Positions 45,311 to 55,674 of a DNA stretch of 64,000 nt are shown piece by piece. Each line of letters opens with the position of its first letter. Position 1 is the first letter of the stretch. Source of the stretch: Pseudevernia furfuracea (lineage: Eukaryota > Ascomycota > Lecanoromycetes > Lecanorales > Parmeliaceae). Where the stretch lies: positions 637,541 to 701,540 of the forward strand of contig JAIUPT010000008.1 of assembly GCA_022315425.1 (NCBI GenBank), written 5' to 3'. Both the position numbers and the translations under genes were made by a program. The notes below the pieces were generated by a model. It was given only the letters and a program-made list of their open reading frames with translations. It did no database searches and had not been told where the DNA came from.

Positions 45311-46570
45311 TCATACCACATTGAGATCTCTGGACTCCCCATACCCATCATAGCCTACCCCTCTTAGATTCCACACCTGAGCATGGTCAGATTTGCAACT
45401 AGTCTTAATTAGTTGTAAAAGGGAATTCCATCTTACCGGTTCACCGATTTGTACATTTCCTCCTTTGTCAGTGGCTCGCGACAGTACTCGTCGTTTCTTC
45501 CCTTTTTGAAGCTGAACTGTAGCCTTCCACAGTGCCCAGCACCATTTCGCCTCGAGGCCATTGCCACTCAATATCTGAGCTGCCTCCCATGTCTGCCCTT
45601 CATCTATCGAACATTCCACCTTTACCACCGGTCCCTGATCACCCTGGGGAAGCGCATAGCCCTTAATCTCGATTTCTCCTGAAGGCGGCAGCCTAATAGT
45701 GTCTCCGTTCTGGGGTTCTGCGATGACTGAATTGATTGGCATATCCTGGAGAGCTGGAGTTAGGTCCCAATACTGCTTCGCGCTTTCCTTGTCAGTAGCT
45801 TCGGGTGGCAGTCTCTTGTAATCATATCGCTGATAGAGATTGCTCGACTCTTCCGATTGAACGGTGATTTCATCTACCCATTTAACAGAGCGACATCCTG
45901 ATACCCCAGGCACGATGATTCTGACGGGGAAGCCGTGGCTGATAGGAAGCGGCTTGCTATTCATCTAGGAAACCATAAGCACCAAGGATTTTTTCTGACA
46001 TGGCAAGAATACCTCCAGTGCAATCAACACATCTGCACTGTCTCTCAACGCCCTGTCCAGCTCTATTGACCCTCCGTACCATTCCGAACCTTGAACGTGG
46101 GCTTTGTAGCATGCCAAAGCAACATGGGCCCCTTTGAGATCCTGAATGTTAATTCCTGCACTATCTAGAACATCTTTGAGCTTGGGCCCCCTCCACTTGC
46201 AGTTCATGACTGCTCCATCACCCCAATCGATCCCATCAACCTCTTTGAGGAATGTACGCATGGTATGGCGTCGATTACCCGCACATTGGAGAGCGCTAAT
46301 GATCTCATGCTGTGTGTACCGACTCCTTAATTGCTCAATAGAGAGCTCGAGAGGTCGATGAACATGGCCGTTGACTTTAACAAAGTGCTCCTCAGCAATT
46401 ATGTGGGGAATTGGCCCATGGTTCCTTTCGTAATTGCCTGCAATTGTAAAAAAACTGTTGAGAGTCAACAAGAACTAGATGTTCCCTTTCCATGGCGCTT
46501 ACCTCGACACCAAGTCGTACACGGGCGGCTCTCTATTGAGTGGCTCTTCAACGGAGTAGTCCAACTGCAT
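45311..46570 (-). CDS. Sulfite oxidase (molybdenum cofactor enzyme)
   Basis: Oxidises sulfite to sulfate at a molybdopterin centre. Exons on the minus strand: 46503-46570, 46013-46454, 45437-45964, 45311-45376, giving 367 residues. The N-terminus MQLDYSVEEPLNREPPVYDL joins to VSSFFTIAGNYERNHGPIPH. The Mo-ligand cysteine is in ALQCAGNRR (about residue 80). Other family marks: WGDGAVMNCKWRGPKLKDVL, GSEWYGGSIELDRAL, then SHGFPVRIIVPGVSGCRSVK after a join, and the dimerisation domain (IEIKGYALPQGDQGPVVKVE, DEGQTWEAA, WCWALWKATV). The last join gives VWNLRGVGYDGYGESRDLNV. There is no N-terminal cytochrome b5 domain, unlike animal enzymes. An in-frame Met at 46636 would add an Arg-rich, possibly mitochondrial leader. 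The final 60-nt intron is in frame and could be missed. Confidence 0.93.
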
Positions 46571-47063
46571 GGCCAAAACTTCAACTCGAAGAAACGAGCA
46601 ACGAGAAAGATCAAAGAGTCTATTGCAAGAACTCATAGAGGTCCCTTGTTGGCAACAGCCAATCGTTGTGCCCTCACATCGCGCCTACTGTAATATCTGC
46701 AAGTTCGGCAGGCTCTACGAATAAGAGTGGCTGATGGCTCGTCGATCGATTGCCCTCGGTACGCTAGCTTTTTGACTCCTGTCCTATCCATTCGTTTCTC
46801 CCCAGCATCAACCTTCACCCATTCCAGTTTAATCGGAGTCCTGGACGGTCTCTAATGTATTCAAGATGTCTGGTCAATGGCCAGTCACACTCTACACTTT
46901 GCTGATGATTACTTCTCTAATCGTACTTTGTTGCCCTCGGAGCCCCACCACTCATCAAACCCAAATTTTTTCATAGTGGAGATGATCGCAAATGGAGTGA
47001 AAACGCCGCGCTATGCCCGCTCCCAACCAAACCCCATGTCCTCTCTTCATCCCGTTGCATCCC
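46571..47063. other. Intergenic between two minus-strand genes
   Basis: This 493-base spacer holds the promoter of the sulfite oxidase gene and the 3' region of TIM22. Its last part, up to 46636, may be coding if the upstream in-frame Met of sulfite oxidase is used. Confidence 0.5.
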
Positions 47064-47767
47064 CTAATCCATGCGCATGTATGAATCTATGGCAGCACTG
47101 AACGCTGCAAAGCCGACACACCCTATAGCAGCGGCCTGAGGACCGGCCTTTGCACCGAGAACACCTCCAGTAATACACCCTGCAGTTATGCCATTTGTAA
47201 GGTCGTTCTTTGCCCGGTACTAAGATCAATATTAACCCAGTACCCCCATGGAACCCATGTGGCTAACAACTCACTCCTTCAATGCAGCACTCAGTCCCAG
47301 CGAATATGGCGCCCACTAAGCCAAAGTTTTTTGCAGAACTGAATGACCGCGATCCCATGTCTCTGAAACCCCTTCGCAGTTGTTCTCGAAACGGCAAATC
47401 GGTAAGTTGTTGGCCAGAGGCACTCAAGGGTGTATCGTAGCTCATCTGAGAATGGAGACATCCTTAGCGACATCATATGGACGCCAAATCTCCAGCTTCG
47501 GCGTTACGTACGCTTGACATGAACAACCCGAAAGCTCCTCCAATAGCAAAGCCCATCCCCCCTGAAATTACAGTCTTGAAAGGACAGCTTTCCATGGCTC
47601 CTTGCATCTACCATCGAAAGACTGTCAGCCGCGTCTTGGCTCTATGTGTCACGTAGGCTTCGACTCACAGCTTTGACCATCGCTGCTTCTTGGTCACTCA
47701 TACCAGCGGTGGCACCTCCACCTCCACCTGCGCCACTGGTGCCACCGGGCATGCCAGGAAAACTCAT
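47064..47767 (-). CDS. TIM22: Mitochondrial inner-membrane translocase subunit Tim22
   Basis: Channel subunit of the carrier translocase that inserts multi-pass proteins into the mitochondrial inner membrane. Exons on the minus strand: 47669-47767, 47512-47607, 47275-47445, 47064-47219, giving 173 residues (fungal Tim22 is about 180). The Gly-rich N-terminus MSFPGMPGGTSGAGGGGG leads to MQGAMESCPFKTVISGGMGF and AIGGAFGLFMSSMSYDTPLS. The Tim17/22 helices follow: REQLRRGFRDMGSRSFSSAK, NFGLVGAIFAGTECCIEGYR, then AKNDLTNGITAGCITGGVLG and the last helix to SYMRMD. Cys41 and Cys118/119 match the intramembrane disulfide pair of yeast Tim22. All three introns are phase 0 and 55-66 nt. Confidence 0.96.
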
Positions 47768-49128
47768 AATTAGTCCTCGCAAAGAGAATTGTTGACCTTG
47801 GATCGGCTAAAAGCCTAAGACGAAATCTCGAAGTTTAACAGCGGCAGCTAGTGTAGGGCTGAGGGGTCTTAGACCCTCGGACATACCTTACCGTACGCAA
47901 CATTTTTTTTACACAACGCGCATAGATGCCTTGAGCAAGCTTACAAAGGCAGTCCAGATCTGCACGCAAAGAGACCATTATGCTTTGCGTGAGACTCAAG
48001 TCAGCGAAGCTATAGCAATGAAGGACAATTGTGCAGCTGTTCATATACATGTTTCTAGTTCGCTTATTGATTGATACTCGTACTAAGTAGGCGGTCCATG
48101 AATGACCCAACCATTGGCAAGGAGGATGATGGTCGAGTCGCTCATATTTCATGTAGTTGCTGTTTTCATTATTTTTGGCTCCATTGGGGCGAATCAAAGT
48201 CGTGAGGGAAAATAGCACAGGCATGGATGGGAGCATGGGCTTGAGCACTCTCCGGGCTCTACAACCAAATTAGCGCTAGTGCTGCTTCAAGCATTCTGAG
48301 GTGCCCAAAGACATTTCTAATCACAAGCTCTACCGATCAACTTATTCTTGCATAGTGCGAATAGACTTTCAGGTGTTCGTATCCCTAGGGGAATCGAAGG
48401 ATGAGCTCAATTGAGATTTGGATACCCGGCTTCGGTTCGACAAATGTTACTAGGTATTCTCTCTCTTACGTTACGATATATAATGGATCACGGGTGTCAG
48501 AGTGTTTCAGGCTAGAGCTCAGGCCAGAAGGAAGACGAGTGAAAGAGGTCGGAGGTATACTGGAGAGTGTAATGGAATCTGGTTGCAGCAGGCCTGGGAA
48601 TTCCACCAAATGTATACGGCTACTGTTAGTCATATTTGCTACGTACTATGTACATAATACCGGATATGGCCGAAAGGCCGAGTGACGACTGCACTCATGG
48701 TCATTTATGGCTGAGGCACGACCCTCCGATGTAGGAACTACACACACAGACACACACACCTATCAACTTGTTCTTGCATCACAGGCCCCAAAGCACTGGG
48801 CAATCACGCTGGAAACTATGTTACAGGTAAAGTCGAAAGCCACGCATATATGTTACAGAAGTCAGGATTGCCTCGATCCAGTCGATAGTCCCAAATATAC
48901 ACAGTGAAAAGAATCGCTGGCCAAGTTATCCACAGAAATCTAATTCTCTGTCGTCTTATGTTTTCCTATCCTGGACCAGATACCCTAGGGCCAAAAATAT
49001 AAAGGATCGAGCTATCCATGTGCTGTAATGAACGCCGCGCTTTATGCATCCCGCTTGAATGTTGCGATATTGAAAGCTAAAAGGTCTCAAGATACGCAGA
49101 ATGAATGGTACTATGCATCTTTCGAGAA
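47768..49128. other. Intergenic, no recognised gene
   Basis: About 1.36 kb between the TIM22 start and the 3' end of the kinase gene, both on the minus strand. It holds the TIM22 promoter. An open frame of 137 codons on the minus strand (47835-48248) has no recognisable features. A short CACACAGACACACACACC tract lies at about 48741-48758. Confidence 0.5.
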
Positions 49129-51130
49129 TCATAAATTTGACCACCTGTTCTTCAAACCTTCGGCCCACTTGCCATACAAAACATCAGCTAACTGCTTCGT
49201 GTGGTCCATACCATCAACAAGCTGCCCATGCAGCTGTAGTTGTTTATCTGTCCACACATCGTCTGCCGGCAGAAGCGAAGACTGACGGCGACGGTGACTC
49301 TTGAGATGGGGGTTATTCTGAGCCAGAACGAGTTTTGTCTTTTGAGGCGTTACTGGCTGTGACGGTGGTAGGAGTCCTGACAACTTAGGATCACTGAGAA
49401 CACATCAGCGTTGGCCTACTCGGTCAAGTCTTTGACCGCAAGCTTACTTTTGGACTTTGTCTATTATGAGCTTCAGAAGGTGGAATTCTCCTTCGGGGTC
49501 CTCTTTGTCTAGATTGTCCCACGCAAGTGCTACTCGGGAAATAGCTTCACGCTTGCTCTGATTTCCTGTCTGCGCATACGTTTCTTGGAGGGCTTGATCA
49601 ACGGCCTTCGTGTAGGCCCTGCGCCCGAGTAGCGCCTCTTTAGTCACTAAGTCGGGCATTGGGTCGTGATTCTCAACTCCTTCCGCTAGAGATGCGTTGG
49701 ACGCTACTTCTGGACAGCTGTCTGATGCACGTCGAAACTGTCTCACTGTGGATCCACTATTTCCAAAATCCGTACAAGGCGCCAGAGGCTGTTTTTGTCC
49801 GCTTGATCTTCGTTTAGCAGGAGATGCAACTCCAGCTGGTGACGATCGACGCTTCGTGGTTGCTCTTCGCATTGTTGATAGGGACGACTCAGGCTTTGCC
49901 GGCGAATCCTCAAGGGTCAGCCGACCAAGAATAGTCTCTGGGCCTTCCTGCATTTCATCATGCACAATTGAGACGTTTCGGCGCTTCTGGGTGTGCCTCA
50001 ACGTTTGTCTTGACATCACCATCGTGGGGGCCTTTATTGTATCAAACACCCAATCCTCTATCTCTTTAGACACAGGTATTGGACTCAGCGTCTCCTCGTA
50101 GTATTTTGGGTGGGCTTGCCTTCCTCTGCTGCTGTACCACATCTGTCGACGTTGAATAAGCTCTTGCAGACCTTCCACACGCCCAGCGCTTCTGATGAAC
50201 CGATGCTGTAAGAGCTCTTTTGCAGTTGGCCTGCGGTCTGGATCTTTCACGAGACAAGCCGCAACGAACTCCTTGAAATCTCGACTATAGCCGCTCCCCT
50301 CAAGTCTCGGCGCCGGCGCCTTTGGTATCAGAAATAGTACCTTCATAGGATGCGTGCTAGCATTTGGAGGCTCTCCGTTTATCATCTCCATGGCTGTTAT
50401 TCCCAATGACCAGATGTCCGCTTTAAAGTCATAACCAGCTTGCTGTATAACTTCTGGTGCCATCCAGAAAGGAGTTCCCACAAAAGTATTTCTTTGCGAT
50501 TTGATGTTGGTGAGCTGAGCCGCGACACCAAAGTCCGCAAGTTTGACCTTTCCTGACTGTGCCAGCAATATATTAGCGGCTTTGATGTCACGATGTATCT
50601 TTCCTTCTTGGTGCAGATAGTCGAGCCCTAAAAGCAGCTCTCGGCAGATGATTGCAATGTGGCCTTCGTTGAATGGACCTGGTTTTAGCTGGACCTGTCA
50701 GCTAAGGCTTTAACGGAAGCTTCCAAGGGACCTACTAGATCTAGACATGACCCTCCGCCCAAGTACTCCATTACTATCCATAATTTGTAGCCGCGCAGGA
50801 AGCTCGTCTTGTATTGGGTAACGAAAGGACTGTCACAGGTGCTGAGTACAGATATTTCTTGCTGTATGTCTTGGATGTCATCATCGCTGGATTCAAGATC
50901 GATCTGGAAGGATATTAGTCAACGTTGAGGATGTGTAGCAATTGTTTGTGCATGCATGTTTAATGGCCACGACCTCGCCAGATGCCAGCTCAATTGCTTT
51001 GTAAACTATGCCAAAGCTTCCACCTATGAAAATAACCAGTCAGTTCATTCTTCAAGGCAATTTCTCGGTATCACCAACTCCCGAGCTCTTCGAGAACTTG
51101 ATATTGGCTCGCCATCGCGCTTTCGTCCAT
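49129..51130 (-). CDS. Ste20-family germinal-centre-type serine/threonine kinase
   Basis: Exons on the minus strand: 51079-51130, 50956-51023, 50736-50903, 49448-50694, 49129-49393, giving 599 residues. The kinase domain occupies about residues 10-265: glycine loop ELGSGSFGIVYKA across the first join, VAIKH with the ATP lysine, VMEYLGGGSCLDL, HRDIKAANILL, DFGVAAQLTN, the Ste20 signature GTPFWMAPEVIQQ, and RRPTAKELLQHRFIR. After it lie QELIQRRQMWYSSRGR and a disordered Ser-rich linker. A conserved C-terminal helical region then follows (KVDQALQETYAQT-like, AISRVALAWDNLD, FHLLKLIIDKVQ), continuing in the last exon as PLLPPSQPVTP-like sequence. This layout fits GCK/MST-type kinases of the septation or polarity networks (Sid1, Nak1/Kic1, Sps1 relatives); which one is uncertain. 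The second intron seems to use a GC donor. Confidence 0.9.
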
Positions 51131-51759
51131 GGCACAAGCAGGGAAAGCAGAATAGCCTGGTCTAATTTGTAGACCGAGCGTACGAAAAACCGCAAAGTTC
51201 TGTGACAAGCTATAGCAATGCTCGATTTCCAACTTTGAAAGTGTAGAAATAATTACTGGGTTATATGTAAACAGAGCTAAATGACACGGCAACAATCAGC
51301 CCGATAATTAAGCGCAGCCGGCCGCCCCCTCGGTCCAAGTTTCTTCACACGAGCACTGATCTTAAAACGTTCTACCAAATGAAAATTGGCTTTTAGAGTG
51401 ACTTTATCGCTATAGCTTATATCTCCATCAATTCCCTCACAAAGACTTATCTCATTAACTAGCTTCGTATCAATGTCAGGAGTTCACCCCCAGGTACCAA
51501 GACATTATACACAAAAGTTGCCAGCCAATAGGATAAGTACGAGGGGGCAGAACCCATGATGCTACTCCGTATTCTGAGGGCGTTTCAAAACGACGTAGTG
51601 GAGTCGTCGAAGTTCGTCGAGCATGTTGTACAGAGTATTATCTCTAGTCTCAGCTAAATCCTATTTGATTCAAGACTTCTCAATGCCATCGAAGTATCAA
51701 AGTACGTACAAGAAAGCTGCCTCGATACCGGCACGTCAAAACGCTATTATTCGCCTTAC
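51131..51759. other. Intergenic between two minus-strand genes
   Basis: About 630 bases holding the kinase promoter and the 3' region of the dehydrogenase gene. The kinase reading frame stays open upstream of its start to about 51295, but the chosen Met directly precedes the family-like SQYQVLEELG. Nothing else is recognisable. Confidence 0.5.
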
Positions 51760-53596
51760 TTAAATGTATTTATATGGGTTCAAGATACCTTTCTGTGGTG
51801 GAATTAGTCGTCGGACAGTCAAAGAGTGGTTGGATTCAACTCACAGGATCGTAGAGATCTTTGATCTGCTTCATTAGCCGTATCATAGTCTCACTGCGAC
51901 TGTATCCAATGAACGCCTTTTTGGCAAGGCCTAGGCCGTGTTCCGCACTGATACTGCCGCTGCGTTTAGCAATCCACTCGTATACGAACGGCTCCAGCTT
52001 CTTCTCAACTTCCTTGTCAAACCTTCTTGTGGCAACGTTGAGATGCAGGTTTGAGTCTCCCATGTGGCCGTAGCCTACAACACCCACTACCGGGTGTTTC
52101 TCGTCGTCGCCAACAAGGCCAGAGGATGTGAGACGTTCCCTCGTATCTTCAACAAGCTTGTAAAGCTCTGGTAATGGTATTGAGAGGTCGTACTTGTACA
52201 CACCACCCCAGTGTCCCAAGCATTCCGGGATACCCTCGCGCCATGACCACAGTGACTGTATCTGAGTCTCATCTTGAGCTAGGACGCCGTCGGATACAAT
52301 CTCTTCACCCATTACGTGCTCAAGAAACTTTTCTAGTTTGTCGCTGTCGTGCTCGGGATTCGATCCGCTAGTCTCGATCAGACAATAGAATGGGTGTAGG
52401 CCTTCCAGCGGCCGCTTCTTGCCTGTGACCGCGTGAACCAGTTCTTGGCTCTGCCCGTCCATCAATTCGAATGCCGAAAGGATTTCGGATAATTGGCTTT
52501 TGGCTGCGCGAAATGCTTCTTGGACCTTCTCAAAGCTTTCGAGACCAAAAAAAGCCACGTTCGCAGCTTTCGACCTCTGCGGACATAGAACTGAAACGCC
52601 TGTGATGATGCCTATCGTGCCCTCACCACCGATGAAAAGTTGTTTTAGATCGTAGCCCGTATTATTTTTACGGAGTTTGCTCAGATCGTCCATCACGGTG
52701 CCATCCGGGAGCACTGCCTCGATGCCAAGTACGTTTCCATGCAGACTGCCATACCGCAGTAGGCGCAGACCACCCGCATTTGTAGCTACATTACCTCCGA
52801 TGTGACATGAGCCCTTTGCACCAAGGTCCAAGGGGAAAATATGACTCCTTTCTGCTAAGAAGTGGTCGACGACCTCTAAGATGCATCCAGCATCGACGAC
52901 GAGAGTACCAGAAACTTCGTCAAAATCTCTGATTTTATTCATACGAGACATGTTTATCACAATTTCATCATATACAGGAACCGAGCCCCCCACAAGACCC
53001 GAATTACCGCCTTGTGGTACCACAGCCAGCATGTTGTCATTGCAATACTTCAGCACTTTACTGACTTCGTCCGTCGAGCCAGGTTTCACGACGAGCTTCG
53101 TATGTCCCTTGTACTTCCGCATCCAGTCGCTGTTGAAAGGTTCTAGATCATAGGTTGCATCCTGGGAGACTCCATCAATGACTGCAGATTGAGCACCTAA
53201 CAAGTCCGTGAAGAACTTGACATGATCTTGAGAAAGCTGTTTGAATTTCAATTTTCGGGGCCATGCCTTAGGCGTAAAGATTTCCTCATACCTTGCCGAA
53301 TTTGCTATCCCGTTTGATTTCAGGATATCTAGGTCGACATATGTTAGCACTGGTAACAGCAGTGTTGCTGATGAGGCGTACGATTCGGAGGTATATTTAA
53401 TATTACTCTGAGGACTGGGTCCGCCTTGGGTACCGCCATCAGCGTCCGGTTGACGGGGCTCGGTAGTGGCGGAGCTCCTCCACCGGGTTTGGGCCGCTTG
53501 ACATGGTCCGGGCAAATATGTTGAGCGTGGGAATTTTGAGAAGGAAGCCGTGAGTCGCCGATTGGACAACATAGCCGTCAAGCGTGTAGTCATCAT
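51760..53596 (-). CDS. Mitochondrial FAD-linked D-2-hydroxyglutarate/D-lactate dehydrogenase (DLD2-like)
   Basis: Oxidises D-2-hydroxyacids with FAD; yeast Dld2/Dld3 are close relatives. Exons on the minus strand: 51845-53596 and 51760-51792, giving 594 residues. The short last exon (33 nt) restores the family C-terminus: YDP joined to KGILNPYKYI. The start MMTTRLTAMLSNRRLTASFS is Arg/Ser-rich like a mitochondrial presequence. FAD-binding marks: KLVVKPGSTDEVSKVLKYCN, VVPQGGNSGLVGGSVP, HIFPLDLGAKGSCHIGGNVA, TNAGGLRLLRYGSLHGNVLG and NTGYDLKQLFIGGEGTIGII. The C-terminal domain has SAFELMDGQSQELV, FYCLIETSGSNPEHD, GHMGDSNLHLNVA and SISAEHGLGLAKK. About 35 extra residues near position 85-120 (after YTSESYA) are absent from relatives and may be an unremoved in-frame intron. 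Confidence 0.93.
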
Positions 53597-53871
53597 CTTG
53601 TATTTAGAAGAAGACCAAGTGCTGCTGGCCACCTAGGAGTCAGGATAGTCTCGGATAGTCTCACTGCAGAGAATTGATGTGCCAAGCCGCGGCAACATCC
53701 CGAGGGCCGAGCCACTCGGCAGGCGCGCGCCATGCTTCTACCTAAAGTACTTTACTTTTCTTTCTATTCCCATTCAGCAGTCTCTTACAAAGCTTCTACA
53801 AATCTCTACATCTTCATAGAGGTTCCTTAGACTTTGGGTTTTTCAGTAGAGCCACACATCCTCATTACGTT
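53597..53871. promoter_or_regulatory. Divergent promoter region, dehydrogenase / PRE6
   Basis: A 275-base spacer between two divergent start codons. It includes CTAAAGTACTTTACTTTTC at about 53743-53761, a variant of the motif recurring in other spacers. Pyrimidine-rich sequence precedes the PRE6 start. Confidence 0.5.
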
Positions 53872-54896
53872 ATGGCTTCGGGGTACGACAGAGCATTGTC
53901 CGGTAAGCATTCTTTTCGATTAAGCTACGATGAGCAAGCTGACGTTCCTCAAGTCTTCAGGTAAGATCTACTCGTTTAACAAGGGGCGAGTACAAAGTTT
54001 ACAGTTTCTCTGTTAGTCCAGATGGTCATGTGTTTCAAGTCGAATATGCGCTGGAGGCTGTTAAAAGAGGTACGGGGGTGGCATTAAGCCACAGTGATGT
54101 CGTATTGACGAACAATCAGGGACTTGTGCCGTTGGCGTGAAAGGAAAGGATATTGTGGTGCTGGGTTGTGAAAAACGATCTGCGATGAAGCTACAGGATA
54201 CTCGCATTACCCCCTCGAAGATCGGCCTGGTGGACACGCACGTCTGCCTAGCTTTCGCCGGCCTGAACGCTGATGCTCGTATACTGGTGGACAAGGCTCG
54301 GTTAGAGGCACAGTCGCATCGTCTGACTGTCGAGGATCCGGTCACAATTGAATACATTACGAAATATGTTGCTGGCGTACAACAGCGATACACACAGAGC
54401 GGAGGTGTGAGGCCATTTGGAATCAGTACTCTGATCGTTGGTTTTGATAAGGGAGACAAGGCACCGCGACTCTATCAAACGGAACCTTCAGGAATCTACT
54501 CCGCGTGGTAGGTTTCCGTTTTATTGCAAACATTAGGGTTCTGTATTAAGACTGATGTTGCGTAGGAAAGCCAATGCGATAGGGAGGTCCAGCAAGACAG
54601 TTCGCGAATTCCTGGAGCGAAACCACAAGGATGACATGGATCGAGAAGAAACCATCAAGCTGACCGTCAAATCATTATTGGAGGTTGTTCAAACAGGGGC
54701 AAAGAACATAGAGATTGCCATCATGGCTCCTGGGAAGACCATCGAGATGCTACCTGTAGAGGACATTGAATCATACGTGAAGAGCATAGAGGCAGAGAAG
54801 CAAGAGGAGGCAGCGAAGAAGAAGACGGGCCGCACGCCAGGTACTGGCACGGCGGCGATCCTCACAAGAAGCGATGGGGGTGCATCTGGTAGCTGA
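53872..54896 (+). CDS. PRE6: 20S proteasome subunit alpha type-4 (Pre6/PSMA7)
   Basis: Outer-ring alpha subunit of the 20S proteasome. Exons: 53872-53902, 53954-53960, 54017-54069, 54120-54507, 54566-54896, giving 269 residues. Exon 2 is a 7-nt microexon (TCTTCAG). With it the N-terminus reads MASGYDRALSVFSPDGHVFQ then VEYALEAVKRGTCAVGVKGK, which is the exact family pattern; without it no join keeps frame. Further marks: LGCEKRSAMKLQDTRITPSK, HVCLAFAGLNADARILVDKA, YITKYVAGVQQRYTQSGGVR, PFGISTLIVGFDKGD and IYSAWKANAIGRSSKTVREF. The C-terminal tail is charged (EAEKQEEAAKKKTGR) and slightly longer than in yeast. It is divergent from the dehydrogenase gene and convergent with the CHY zinc-finger gene. 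Confidence 0.96.
53954..53960 (+). other. PRE6: 7-nt coding microexon of PRE6
   Basis: TCTTCAG lies between an upstream acceptor (CCTCAAG) and a downstream donor (GTAAGA). It supplies Val-Phe and part of Ser in ALSVFSPDGH. The flanking introns are 51 and 56 nt. The call rests on frame and on the near-invariant alpha-subunit N-terminus. Confidence 0.85.
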
Positions 54897-55081
54897 TTGT
54901 TTCAAGTCCGTCCTGGTATCCCAGAGTGAGCAGTGTAATTTTAAGACTTGCCTCAAATTAAAGTCCAGCCTGAAGGATTTTGTTCCCAATGACGGTTAGA
55001 TGTTTCAATCTACACCAGTCTTCGGGAAACTCCACCGGAAGCCGCTAAATATAGCACAAACTAGAGCTTCCATAAGGTACC

Positions 55082-55674
55082 TCATCCAAGTCTATCCGGG
55101 GCATCCTTGACATCGAAAATTGATCGCTGCTGCTCGCCTTGTATTCGATCGTCTTTGAGCATGCGAGGGTCTACGCGAGCATCCTCACCCTCCAATTTGA
55201 TGGCTGGCGTCGGTGTTTTGGCATCGAGAACGAAGTGGTTGTCGCAGTGAGGGCAATACTCGTCACTAGCCGCAGAGTTTAGCCAATGAGCAAACCAAAG
55301 TCCCTTTTTGAACGCTCACCAGTCCTCGAATTCTTGGGCGTCTTTGCGAAAGCACTTCTTGCATTTCTTACAAGCAAAGGTCTATATTTTTCAATCAGAG
55401 AAGGTAGGCACGTGGTAGGCTTGCTCCGTAAATACCATGTCAAACTTTTGCAGCAATTGATGGTCTTCCTGTTCTTGATGACATTCTGCGCAATCGAACC
55501 ATTTACGACCTGGCCGGAGATTCAGAAGCTTTTTCCTCACGTGAACGAGTTTTCAGAGTCGGTGCTAACAGCATGGGGATCTTATGGAGACCTGAGCGTT
55601 GAGGATGTGCTTGCTGCAGATACGTTACACCATATTACTTGAGGCGTAATGTGTATGAGTAGCACCAACCACAT
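55082..55674 (-). CDS. CHY-type zinc-finger protein (Hot13-related)
   Basis: Found by splicing, not from a long open frame. Exons on the minus strand: 55670-55674, 55570-55613, 55436-55509, 55320-55381, 55082-55265, giving 122 residues. The first coding exon is only ATGTG. The joined protein begins MCKHILNAQVSIRSPCCRKW, continues FDCAECHQEQEDHQLLQKFD and FACKKCKKCFRKDAQEFEDC, then DEYCPHCDNHFVLDAKTP. The many Cys and His residues spaced as C-x2-C and CxxC pairs are the CHY zinc-finger pattern, shared with yeast Hot13 (a mitochondrial intermembrane-space protein that keeps Mia40 metal-free) and with RING-linked CHY proteins. Here the domain stands alone, followed by KLEGEDARVDPRMLKDDRIQ. The four introns are 54-60 nt with AG acceptors. 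A 118-codon frame on the opposite strand (55286-55642) is a shadow. Confidence 0.88.

Noticed and set aside
47835..48248. 137-codon minus-strand frame as a gene
   Set aside because: The composition is irregular, no motif is visible and it lies in a promoter spacer.
55286..55642. 118-codon plus-strand frame
   Set aside because: It lies antisense to the CHY zinc-finger gene, whose spliced product is clearly recognisable, so it is a shadow.
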